DNA of 64,000 nt, from NCBI RefSeq assembly GCF_024970185.1, contig NZ_CP103965.1:4336001-4400000 (forward strand), written 5' to 3'. The DNA comes from Pseudomonas sp. N3-W. Lineage in GTDB: Bacteria; Pseudomonadota; Gammaproteobacteria; Pseudomonadales; Pseudomonadaceae. The notes below the pieces were generated by a model. The model was not told the origin of the DNA and ran no database searches. It saw only the letters and a list, made by a program, of their open reading frames with translations. The number at the start of each line of letters is the position of its first letter. Position 1 is the first letter of the stretch. Shown here one piece after another: positions 17,160 to 24,109 of the stretch. The position numbers were made by a program, and so were the translations under genes.

Positions 17160-17768
17160 ATGCGCCCTGCCTTTTACCCGCTCGACGACTTCCCGGCCCT
17201 GGCCGGTCTCGTCGCGCATTGCTCGCTGATGCAACAGGAACTGCTCGACCTGAACGCCCCGCTGCTGGACATCGACCGTACCGACAAACCGCATCAACAG
17301 GTGCACAGCGAAGTCACCGAACACCTGCAACAAGGCGGTGACTATGGCTGGCTCAAGGGTTGGGGCAATGCCGGTGGCAACCGTGACTGGGTGCAATACC
17401 CGCTGGTATTTCAGGACCGACCCATCGCGCCGGCACTGGCGGTTTTGCCCGCAACGCTGGCGCTGCTCGGCGCGGTGTCCGGGCTCAAGGTGGCGGCCCT
17501 GGCACGCCTGGCGCCTCACGCCTGGCTGAGCACCCACCGCCACCCGGAAGTGCGCGATGAAGGCCTGCTGCAAATGCACCTGACCCTGAGCGCGGCGAGC
17601 GAACGCAACTATGCGTACCTGAATGTCGCGGGGCAATTTCATCAACACCAGAGCGGCGCGGCGGTGATATTCGATGGATCGCTAGATCACTTCGTGGTGA
17701 ATGCCAGTGATGAGCCAAGGACGATTCTTTATCTGGAATTCGAGCAGGCGCGGTTGACTGCGCAATAG
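17160..17768 (+). CDS. aspartyl/asparaginyl beta-hydroxylase-like dioxygenase
   Basis: A 202-residue protein resembling the Asp/Asn beta-hydroxylase family of iron- and 2-oxoglutarate-dependent enzymes. The C-terminal core shows HRHPEV at about residues 127-132 in place of the common HxGP. It continues with MHLTLSA and then FDGSLDHFVVNASDEPRTILYLEF, where the second His-containing strand and the Arg that binds 2-oxoglutarate are expected. The ATG at 17160 has AAGGAG 6 nt upstream; an ATG two codons earlier overlaps the site and is less likely. No hrp box is seen before it, only a REPIN. Its substrate is unknown. It sits between an effector gene and its presumed chaperone gene, but could equally be an unrelated insertion. 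Confidence 0.75.
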   Translation: MRPAFYPLDDFPALAGLVAHCSLMQQELLDLNAPLLDIDRTDKPHQQVHSEVTEHLQQGGDYGWLKGWGNAGGNRDWVQYPLVFQDRPIAPALAVLPATLALLGAVSGLKVAALARLAPHAWLSTHRHPEVRDEGLLQMHLTLSAASERNYAYLNVAGQFHQHQSGAAVIFDGSLDHFVVNASDEPRTILYLEFEQARLTAQ

Positions 17769-17799
17769 CCCAAAACCACACCATAAAACCACCACAAAA

Positions 17800-17835
17800 C
17801 CCCTGTGGGAGCGAGCAAGCTCGCTCCCACAGGGG
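17800..17835. repeat. perfect REP palindrome, possible two-way terminator
   Basis: Two 17-bp arms, CCCCTGTGGGAGCGAGC and its exact complement, are separated by only AA. It lies between two convergent genes (stops at 17768 and 17859). It looks like a REPIN whose spacer has been deleted. A hairpin this strong could end or stabilise transcripts from both sides. Confidence 0.85.
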
Positions 17836-17858
17836 GAGGTGTGTCGGGCTATTGATGT

Positions 17859-18257
17859 TCAACTGATCATCCGGACAAGCCCGGCACGCGTCTCCCGCGC
17901 CTGGGCGATGAAGCCACTGACCAGCCCGCAGAAACTGTCTTCATCAAGCCGCGCCAGGGTGTGCTGGGTACACAAACGCACATCACCCTGGTCCAGTGCC
18001 AGCCAGCAACCGCGCAGCGCCGCCACGTCGAAATTCATGTTCAGCAGCTGCTGCACGTTATCCGGGCCGGGCTGCAAGGCACCCAGGCGACAGTGCAAAA
18101 TCACGTTGTCGCCGTGTTCCGGTAATTCGATGACGGCGGCTTGCAGATTCGCGTTGTCGTACAACGCGCACACACCACCCTGGAGGGTCAGGGAAGTGCC
18201 CAGTTGGTGACCCAAATGAGCAATGAAACCCTGAATGTTCGGTTTGGAGTTCGCCAT
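17859..18257 (-). CDS. CesT-type T3SS chaperone, presumably for the AvrE-family effector
   Basis: A 132-residue small, acidic protein with the alternating helix and strand pattern of class I (CesT/AvrF/DspF) chaperones. It has an N-terminal helix (PNIQGFIAHLGHQLG), strands around LTLQGGVCALYDNANLQAAVIELP and VILHCRLGAL, a central helix (NVQQLLNMNFDVAAL) and a C-terminal helix. Such chaperones bind the N-terminal region of one effector and dock it on the ATPase. AvrE-family effectors normally have one next door, and this gene faces the effector gene. A hrp box (18306-18334) precedes it. The match to the AvrE-like protein is inferred from position. Confidence 0.8.
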   Translation of the reverse strand: MANSKPNIQGFIAHLGHQLGTSLTLQGGVCALYDNANLQAAVIELPEHGDNVILHCRLGALQPGPDNVQQLLNMNFDVAALRGCWLALDQGDVRLCTQHTLARLDEDSFCGLVSGFIAQARETRAGLVRMIS

Positions 18258-18305
18258 TTACTTGTCCTCGAATTGAAATCCTCCGGCCACTGCCGGCTCG
18301 CAACT

Positions 18306-18334
18306 TGAGTGGAAAAATAATGGCGAAGAGTTCC
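18306..18334 (-). promoter_or_regulatory. hrp box of the chaperone gene
   Basis: On the minus strand GGAACT, 16 nt, CCACTCA. It is one base off GGAACC and has the longer spacer also seen among P. syringae hrp boxes. It ends 48 nt before the chaperone start. The chaperone gene is thus a separate HrpL unit rather than the tail of the hrpF-hrpV operon. Confidence 0.75.
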
Positions 18335-18357
18335 TTATGGAATAAATATTCCGGCGG

Positions 18358-18708
18358 TCAATGCTTCAATCCTGCCAACGACAAGAGCTGGCCAACTAAC
18401 GACTGAAGTTGCGCATTGTGATAATCGTTAGTCAGCTCATGCCAGACCACGAAAGTTTGTTGACTGTCGAGACAGATATAGTAGCCCTCGTACAACTCGA
18501 CATTTTCGAAACGCCGTTTAAGGGTTTCGGAAAACAGCTCGGGCCGTTGCGCCTGACGTTCGATGCTCAGTGCCAGCGCCCAGCCCAGGCTTTCCTGGCG
18601 GCAAACGAACTCGATGCCAGGCGCCCATTGCCAACTACTCGGACGCTTCTCAACGATCCGCGTAATGAAATCCTGCTGATCCGCACTTTGCAAAATCGGT
18701 TCAGTCAT
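18358..18708 (-). CDS. hrpV: HrpV, negative regulator of HrpS
   Basis: A 116-residue soluble protein at the end of the hrpF-hrpG-hrcC-hrpT-hrpV operon, the same place and length as HrpV of P. syringae. There, HrpV binds HrpS and blocks its activation of hrpL, and HrpG relieves that block. No catalytic motif is seen. The fold is mixed helix and strand (WQWAPGIEFVCRQESLGWALALSIE, YYICLDSQQTFVVWHEL). The ATG at 18708 overlaps the hrpT stop by 8 nt (ATGACTGA). A longer in-frame start at 18744 would run well into hrpT and is unlikely. Confidence 0.85.
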   Translation of the reverse strand: MTEPILQSADQQDFITRIVEKRPSSWQWAPGIEFVCRQESLGWALALSIERQAQRPELFSETLKRRFENVELYEGYYICLDSQQTFVVWHELTNDYHNAQLQSLVGQLLSLAGLKH

Positions 18709-18895
18709 TGAGGGATACCGTACTGTATTCGCCGCCGCCGTCACGCAGTGCGGCAGACCACCACACCTTCAAACGGGCATTGTTGGCGTCAAGTTGCTGA
18801 CAATCTTGCGCGGCGCAGGAAGTTGCCGATCCTGTCGTACACGCACTTAAAAAAAACAGACTGATCATCACAATAACGGCATGGCACAACTTCAT
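18701..18895 (-). CDS. hrpT: HrpT, small outer-membrane lipoprotein
   Basis: A 64-residue lipoprotein with a type II signal peptide: hydrophobic residues 5-16 and lipobox LSAC, with the acylated Cys at 19. HrpT is the small lipoprotein thought to help the secretin HrcC insert in the outer membrane. It lies between hrcC and hrpV as in P. syringae, 118 nt after hrcC and overlapping hrpV. The mature part is about 45 residues with two further cysteines (CAAQDC). Confidence 0.88.
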   Translation of the reverse strand: MKLCHAVIVMISLFFLSACTTGSATSCAAQDCQQLDANNARLKVWWSAALRDGGGEYSTVSLND

Positions 18896-19013
18896 CTTTT
18901 CACCTTCCTTTGTAGGACTCTAAACACGCTTGCCCTGTCACCGTGTTGACAGTAATAGGCGGGGCAGCCCTTCAATGCAGGCCACATTATTGAGTCTTTT
19001 CTTATAGACCCCG

Positions 19014-21020
19014 CTAACGCGGGGGCAACATCGAAACTCGCGCAGGCACGGTAGGCAGTGACGCCATCGCCGCCGGCCGCAGTGCCACGAAAATCTCAGT
19101 TGATTCACCAGGTTGCAATTGAAACTCGGGGGCAACGGCTACCGCCAATGTCTGTTGCCCGGCACACATCGCGGGATCGAAGCGCTGCGGCTTGTCGCTG
19201 ACGTTTTTGACCACGCCGACGGCCACCGAGAACTGTGTCCCGCTAAACCACTGCACCCGCTCACGATCCAGCGTGAACGAGCTGGTCACTTTACACAGGT
19301 CGCGCAAGGCCACACCAGATGATGCCCGTTTGATATCACCGGGAATGCGGCCGCGCACGAGGTCAGCGAAGGTCGAGGCGATCTGTGCACGCAAGTCGGC
19401 CGCCTGGCCGGGCTGTTTTCCCGAGGCCAGGGCCTGGTCCAGCTGGCTGCGGTTTTCGCTGGCGACGTAGCGCGCCGGATCGACCTGATCGCCGATCAAT
19501 CGCGGGGTCAGGATAAACAGCCGTTCGCGCCGCGACACCTCGCGCCGGGTCGATGAAAACATCGGGCCAATCAGTGGCAAATGCCCCAACACCGGGACCT
19601 TGTCGTCGCGGTCACCACGCTCGTCGACATGGAACCCGCCGATCACCAGCGAACGGTTTTCGCTGATCACTGCCTGGGTGCTGACCGTGCCGCGCTTGAC
19701 GGTCGGGGTCTGCTGATCGCGGGCCTGCTCCAGTTGCCCGTCTTCGATGTCGACGATCAACTGGAAGCGATTGTGTTGCGCGCCGGGGATGGTCCGGGGA
19801 ATCACTTGCAGGCTGGTGCCGGCGGTCACCGGCATGATGTTGGCGACGCGCTCGCCGGTGGCGGTGATGTATTGGGTGCGGCTGAAGTCGATCACCGCCG
19901 GCTGGTTTTCCAGGGTCAGGACCGATGGCCGGGCGATGACCGAGGCCACGCCCTGCCCTTCGAGCGCCTGGATGTCGGCGAAAAACCGGTCGAAGTCGCG
20001 GATGAACAAGGTCGAGGAGCCACTGCTCAGCAACGAGCTGCCGAAGCCGACACTGCCAGCCTTCGCCGACCAGCGCGACTCCAGGCTCGACAGCTGGTTG
20101 CGGTCGATGTCCAGAATGATCGCGTCGATTTCCACCAGATTGCTCGGCAAATCCAGCTGTTCGATCAGTTGCTGATACTGCGCGCGCTTGTCCGGGTTGT
20201 CGTAGATCAGCACCGCGTTGTTGCGCACATCGGCGGCCACCCGGCGTTGCCCGGCGCCCTTTGCCTTGATCTCGGGGCGACCGCTGACCCGCTCGGTGGC
20301 CAGGGTCAGGATCTTGTTCCGGGCGGCGTCGCCCATGCCTTGCAGGGCCTGGATATTGGCCTTCGGGTCTTGCGCCGATGGCAACGACGGGCGCTGGCTG
20401 TCGAGCAGGCTTTCGAGAATGCCGGCCACGCCGGGGACGTTCATGGTCTGGTCACGGTAGTGGATCTGCCGGTCGGCCACGGCGGCGTAACGCAACGCGA
20501 ATGTCATCACCTGCTGCTTCTCGTCGGGCTTGATCTTTTCCTTGCTGAAGCCGCGAATCAACTCGATATAGCGCGCCGGCCCGCTGACCAGCACCACGCC
20601 TTCATCAGGCAATTCACCCCAGCCGAAACGCTTGTCCAGCAGGCCGATATCGGTGAGCGCCTGCTTCAGGTCCGGGGCCGCGTCGGCCGACACTTCAAGG
20701 CGCTGCGAGATCTGCGCCGATTGCGGGCTGACGTACAACTTGCCGTTGTAGACGAACCACTGGAACTGATGTTCCAGCGCCAGGCGATCGAGAAATTCCT
20801 GGGCATTGGCCGCACGCAGCTTGGCGTCGACCACGCCGCTGACGCCGCTGATGCTCAGGCCGACGCCATAGGCATTGGCGAAATCCTTGAGCACGGTGTC
20901 CAGCGGGGTTTGCGTCGCCTCATAGGCGTACGCCGACTGGCGCCACTCTTCGGGCACCGCCGCCTGCGCGGGCGAGCACAGCAGCGCGAGTAACGACAAC
21001 GCGCAAAGTCGCTTAAACAT
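19014..21020 (-). CDS. hrcC: HrcC, T3SS outer-membrane secretin (SctC)
   Basis: A 668-residue secretin. A Sec signal peptide (MFKRLCALSLLALLCSPAQAA) covers residues 1-21. Periplasmic N-domains follow to about residue 330. The C-terminal secretin barrel contains VEIDAIILDID, the VIARPSVLTLENQPAVID stretch and the late GTVSTQAVISENRSLVIGGF region. It forms the outer-membrane ring through which the Hrp pilus passes. The ATG at 21020 overlaps the end of hrpG and has GGAAG 6 nt upstream; the longer upstream frame has no signal peptide at its start. The coding sequence is intact. Confidence 0.97.
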   Translation of the reverse strand: MFKRLCALSLLALLCSPAQAAVPEEWRQSAYAYEATQTPLDTVLKDFANAYGVGLSISGVSGVVDAKLRAANAQEFLDRLALEHQFQWFVYNGKLYVSPQSAQISQRLEVSADAAPDLKQALTDIGLLDKRFGWGELPDEGVVLVSGPARYIELIRGFSKEKIKPDEKQQVMTFALRYAAVADRQIHYRDQTMNVPGVAGILESLLDSQRPSLPSAQDPKANIQALQGMGDAARNKILTLATERVSGRPEIKAKGAGQRRVAADVRNNAVLIYDNPDKRAQYQQLIEQLDLPSNLVEIDAIILDIDRNQLSSLESRWSAKAGSVGFGSSLLSSGSSTLFIRDFDRFFADIQALEGQGVASVIARPSVLTLENQPAVIDFSRTQYITATGERVANIMPVTAGTSLQVIPRTIPGAQHNRFQLIVDIEDGQLEQARDQQTPTVKRGTVSTQAVISENRSLVIGGFHVDERGDRDDKVPVLGHLPLIGPMFSSTRREVSRRERLFILTPRLIGDQVDPARYVASENRSQLDQALASGKQPGQAADLRAQIASTFADLVRGRIPGDIKRASSGVALRDLCKVTSSFTLDRERVQWFSGTQFSVAVGVVKNVSDKPQRFDPAMCAGQQTLAVAVAPEFQLQPGESTEIFVALRPAAMASLPTVPARVSMLPPR

Positions 21021-21423
21021 AAGGTCTTCCCAGTGCGGCAGGACGGTAGGCGGGCCGCGACGGCGCGGTGCTGCGTTCAAGCATCGCTTCCCACACATCA
21101 CGTTGATTGGCCAGGGCTTCGAGGGCGCTGATGATCGAGGCCACGTCCTCGAACTTGAGGTAGCGCATCAGGCACAACCGCCGCTCTACCGGATCGAGGG
21201 CCAGCGCGCCGCTGAATCGCCCAAGGCTGGGGGCGGACAGGCGCAAGGCGGCTTCGAGCCCCGCGTCATCGCCTTTCCAGGCCACGCTCAGCATGGCGAT
21301 ACACAGCACCCCGGCGGGACGTCGCTGCAAACGCACCGGGGCGCGATCGATCAACAATTTCAGCTCGCCGTCGCCGCTGTCCAGCCAGCGCTGCGCGGTC
21401 AGCGCCAACTCAGCGGATTTCAT
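21013..21423 (-). CDS. hrpG: HrpG, anti-HrpV / chaperone-like protein
   Basis: A 136-residue protein between hrpF and hrcC, matching HrpG in place and size. In P. syringae HrpG is a chaperone-like cytoplasmic protein that binds HrpV and so frees HrpS. The strand-helix pattern (ELKLLIDRAPVRLQRRPAGVLCIAMLSVAWKG) is in line with a CesT-like fold. The start ATG at 21423 lies within the last codons of hrpF, and the stop overlaps hrcC by 8 nt, so translation along the operon is tightly coupled. It is assigned mainly by position. Confidence 0.85.
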   Translation of the reverse strand: MKSAELALTAQRWLDSGDGELKLLIDRAPVRLQRRPAGVLCIAMLSVAWKGDDAGLEAALRLSAPSLGRFSGALALDPVERRLCLMRYLKFEDVASIISALEALANQRDVWEAMLERSTAPSRPAYRPAALGRPYV

Positions 21424-21631
21424 TGAGGATGGCCTTTGCCAGGTTGTGCTTGACCACGATTTCCTGGTTCGCCGCCCAACTGGCGGTCGAGGACTGACGG
21501 ATCGCCGAGTTGAAGGCGTGCCAATCGTCCGGCGAGAACGCATCCATGTTCAGGGCGGCGGAATCCAGATCTTTCTGGGCGTGTTCGAAGTTGTTGTCCA
21601 GACGGCGGCGCAGTGCATCAGAAGACAGCAT
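21410..21631 (-). CDS. hrpF: HrpF, small T3SS protein (YscE/SctE-like position)
   Basis: A 73-residue, mostly helical protein that opens the hrpF-hrpG-hrcC-hrpT-hrpV operon. HrpF of P. syringae is of the same size and is needed for secretion; it is thought to act as a small cochaperone for the pilin HrpA. The sequence (MLSSDALRRRLDNNFEHAQK onward) shows two amphipathic helices and no signal peptide. The ATG at 21631 has GGAG 8 nt upstream. A perfect hrp box ends 30 nt before it. It overlaps hrpG by 14 nt. Confidence 0.85.
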   Translation of the reverse strand: MLSSDALRRRLDNNFEHAQKDLDSAALNMDAFSPDDWHAFNSAIRQSSTASWAANQEIVVKHNLAKAILNEIR

Positions 21632-21661
21632 GGTAAAACTCCAGGTCCGAGAACTGCCCAC

Positions 21662-21689
21662 TGAGTGGTAGTTGGCGGGAGTTGGTTCC
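21662..21689 (-). promoter_or_regulatory. hrp box of the hrpF-hrpV operon
   Basis: On the minus strand GGAACC, 15 nt, CCACTCA, a perfect hrp box. It lies in the 118-nt gap between hrpE and hrpF and starts the hrpF-hrpG-hrcC-hrpT-hrpV unit. Confidence 0.93.
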
Positions 21690-21749
21690 ATGGACTGCAC
21701 ATCTTTGAATTTACCTGGATCCCCTGGGGGATTTGGGTTGTTCAGGTGC

Positions 21750-22322
21750 TTATTTGAACGCCTCGCCGAGTGCCGCCCAGCCCAGGCTGAAATCTCCCTG
21801 TTCCGTGCGCAGGCACAGTGTTTCGCCGGCAAGTCGTGGATCGATCCGCACGGTCCACCGCGCTTCAGTTTGCTGCAGCACCTGAGTGGCGGTTTCGAGC
21901 CAGTCGGGATGGCAATACAACACCGCCTCTTCATCTTCAGGTTGGGCCGCCGCGAGTTGCCGTACCACGGCGCTGATTCGCGCCGCCTCGGTCTGCTCGC
22001 CCAGCAACCGCTGCAGAACATCGCCCACCAACGCCTCAGCGGTGACAACAATGCTCGCCCACATCTGTTCACGCTGGCGCTGCCACTGTGCAAGCAGTTC
22101 GTCGGCCTGGCGCCAGACCTCGGCCCGGGCTTGCTGGCGGGCATTTTCACGCAGTAACGCGGCGTGCTCACGGGCATCGGCCAGCAGCGCGTCGGCCTCA
22201 GCCCGCGCAGCCGTCAGCAACTGCCCGGCGAGCAGGCTGTCGGCGAAGATCTCGCGACGCAGCAGCGGCCCGTCAGTCAGCACCAGCGAACGATCAAGCG
22301 TCAGGCTGCGGCGGGTCAACAT
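21750..22322 (-). CDS. hrpE: HrpE, T3SS ATPase stator (SctL)
   Basis: A 190-residue SctL/FliH-like protein that holds the ATPase HrcN to the cytoplasmic ring. Residues of about 30-110 form an Ala/Arg/Glu-rich coiled coil (ARAEADALLADAREHAALLRENARQQARAE). The C-terminal roughly 80 residues make the globular ATPase-binding domain. I chose the ATG at 22322 because AGGA lies 8 nt before it; an ATG three codons upstream sits directly on that site. The much longer open frame upstream overlaps hrpD and is not used. It is the last gene of the hrpA operon. Confidence 0.9.
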   Translation of the reverse strand: MLTRRSLTLDRSLVLTDGPLLRREIFADSLLAGQLLTAARAEADALLADAREHAALLRENARQQARAEVWRQADELLAQWQRQREQMWASIVVTAEALVGDVLQRLLGEQTEAARISAVVRQLAAAQPEDEEAVLYCHPDWLETATQVLQQTEARWTVRIDPRLAGETLCLRTEQGDFSLGWAALGEAFK

Positions 22323-22920
22323 GGTCGTCATCCTTGTGCGAAGAGAGAGTTGAGGCGTACCAGACCACCGCCTGCCACAAGGCCGCGAGGCGCGCCGCCG
22401 GCAGGTCGTCGAACGCCAGGCGTTCAGCCTCTTCGATGGCGGGCCTGGCAAAGCGCAGGCGCAAACGCTGCCATACTGGCTCACCGACCCAGGCGCGCAG
22501 GAGGCGCAAGCCCTGGATGTGGGGGGTGCCCTGCGGCCATTGCACCGGCAGCCAGTGGCCCGGTTGCAAGGCGCGGCCAAGGCGCCGGCACCAGATCAGA
22601 TCGGCGCGGTCGAGTGCGCCGGGGTGAAGCGCTTCGCTGCCGGCACACACCGTCACCACCAGGCTCAGCACCCGCGACCATTGCCCGGAATCAGCACCGA
22701 GCAACGGCAGCAAATGCGCGTTGGGCGCGGGTGGCAACGTCGAAGTCATGTGCAGATGCCGGTCGAGCCAGGCACCGGGATGGCGCCGCAGCCACGCCAG
22801 CAATTCAGGTGTCACGCCCTCTTCACCCAGGCGCCAGTCGCGGTCGGCACCGCGGGCGCCCTCGACCCACCAGCGCACCCACGCCAATGCTTGCGCCTGG
22901 CTGACATTGATCAGGCTCAT
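22294..22920 (-). CDS. hrpD: HrpD, T3SS sorting-platform accessory (SctK)
   Basis: A 208-residue, Trp- and Leu-rich cytoplasmic protein between hrcJ and hrpE, where HrpD of P. syringae lies. HrpD is placed in the SctK/YscK group, which links the cytoplasmic pods to the inner-membrane ring. There are no membrane segments or enzymatic motifs. It overlaps hrcJ by 4 nt (ATGA) and hrpE by about 29 nt. The call rests on synteny, length and composition. Confidence 0.85.
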   Translation of the reverse strand: MSLINVSQAQALAWVRWWVEGARGADRDWRLGEEGVTPELLAWLRRHPGAWLDRHLHMTSTLPPAPNAHLLPLLGADSGQWSRVLSLVVTVCAGSEALHPGALDRADLIWCRRLGRALQPGHWLPVQWPQGTPHIQGLRLLRAWVGEPVWQRLRLRFARPAIEEAERLAFDDLPAARLAALWQAVVWYASTLSSHKDDDHVDPPQPDA

Positions 22921-23711
22921 GCCGGATCAGAGGGCGTGCGCCGGGCGCCCGAGGCCGCACCGGTCAACCGCCGACGCCAGGCCGGATTGATCGCCACCAG
23001 ACCGCCGAGCAACATCAGCAACGCCAGCGCACACAACGCCACGAACCACTGCCAGAACTGCAAGCGTTCGGGGGTCAGGCTGAAGGGCCCGATGCTGATG
23101 TTTTCCACGGTCTCCTGATAACCCTGGGCGGGCACGAAAATCACCGCGAGTTTCTTGTCATCGGCGCCGCTGATCCCCGGAATGCTGCTGGCGACCATGC
23201 GCCGGATGCGCGGCAACACACTGTCGGGATCCAGCTCGGCGCGGTGCTTGATGAACACCGCCGCCGAGGCCGGCAGCACCGGTTCACCGGGGGCAATGCG
23301 TTCAGGCAGTACCACATGCACCCGGGCGACGACCACGCCGTCGATTTGCGACAACGTCTGCTCCAGCTCCTGGGACAAGGCATACAGGTAACGCGCGCGC
23401 TCTTCCAGCGGCGAGGAAATAACCCCTTCCTTGCGAAACACCTCGCCCAGGCTCGAACGCGAGCGACGGGGCAGCCCCACCGCTTCCAGCGCACGCACCG
23501 CACGGGAAATATCGTCGCTGGCCACCAGCACCGCCACGCCATTCTTGTCCAGGCGCTTTTGCGCATCGATGTGTTTGCTGGCCAGTTCCGCCAGCACCTC
23601 GTTGGCGTCCTGCTCGGACAAGTTGCGATGCAGTTCCATGCGCTCGCCACAGCCCGCCAACAGCAGGATCATCAAGGCCATCAAAATCGGCCCGAGTACC
23701 TTGGGATGCAT
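22917..23711 (-). CDS. hrcJ: HrcJ, T3SS inner-ring lipoprotein (SctJ)
   Basis: A 264-residue YscJ/FliF-family lipoprotein. The type II signal peptide ends in lipobox LAGC with the acylated Cys at 21. Two periplasmic ring-building domains follow: the first has LSEQDANEVLAELASKHIDA, the second VVARVHVVLPE with the conserved ASAAVFIKHR. A C-terminal membrane anchor lies at about 219-245 (FWQWFVALCALALLMLLGG). It forms the inner of the two inner-membrane rings with HrpQ. It is intact and lies 9 nt after hrpB. Confidence 0.97.
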   Translation of the reverse strand: MHPKVLGPILMALMILLLAGCGERMELHRNLSEQDANEVLAELASKHIDAQKRLDKNGVAVLVASDDISRAVRALEAVGLPRRSRSSLGEVFRKEGVISSPLEERARYLYALSQELEQTLSQIDGVVVARVHVVLPERIAPGEPVLPASAAVFIKHRAELDPDSVLPRIRRMVASSIPGISGADDKKLAVIFVPAQGYQETVENISIGPFSLTPERLQFWQWFVALCALALLMLLGGLVAINPAWRRRLTGAASGARRTPSDPA

Positions 23712-23720
23712 GGTTGTGCC

Positions 23721-24077
23721 TTATTGAAGACTGGTGAGTTTTTCCACGCTCTGGGCCGCCTTGCTCACCAGTTTGGCGCCAAGCAGGCTTTCCAGATAAA
23801 ACGAAGACAACGAACGGTTGGCCTGCAATGCCTGCTGCGGATCGGTGGACCGGGCCGCCCGTTGCAGATCCCGAGTGGCCTTGTCGGCATCCTTTTGCAA
23901 GGCGCTCGTGGCCTGGGCCATCGGCGAGTTCTGTGGCTCGCTGTGTGGTGCGCGTGCGGCCACTTGCTGCATCTGCACATTGAACCAGGCAATGTCCGCC
24001 TCGGCAGGCGGCCTGCCCGGCGCCGCTTCGGAACCGGCCAGACCCGAGTGGTTAGCTGTTATCCCTGTAATCGCCAT
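23721..24077 (-). CDS. hrpB: HrpB, T3SS inner rod / early substrate
   Basis: A 118-residue helical protein between hrpZ and hrcJ, matching HrpB of the P. syringae hrpZ operon, which is regarded as the inner-rod component of the secretion channel (SctI position). The N-terminal half is Ala/Pro/Gln-rich and the C-terminal part forms a single amphipathic helix (LSSFYLESLLGAKLVSKAAQSVEKL) typical of rod and needle proteins. The ATG at 24077 has GGAG about 7 nt upstream. Confidence 0.87.
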   Translation of the reverse strand: MAITGITANHSGLAGSEAAPGRPPAEADIAWFNVQMQQVAARAPHSEPQNSPMAQATSALQKDADKATRDLQRAARSTDPQQALQANRSLSSFYLESLLGAKLVSKAAQSVEKLTSLQ

Positions 24078-24109
24078 TCAAGCTCTCCTGCCAGGACGAA
24101 GGTTTACAT

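Noticed and set aside
21690-21750. Terminator hairpin after hrpE (AATCCCCCAGGGGATC region)
   Set aside because: The stem is only about 6 bp and no T-run follows, so it is too weak to call.
22323-22580. Longer N-terminus for hrpE
   Set aside because: It would overlap hrpD by about 290 nt and reads as an Arg/Cys-rich shadow of hrpD.
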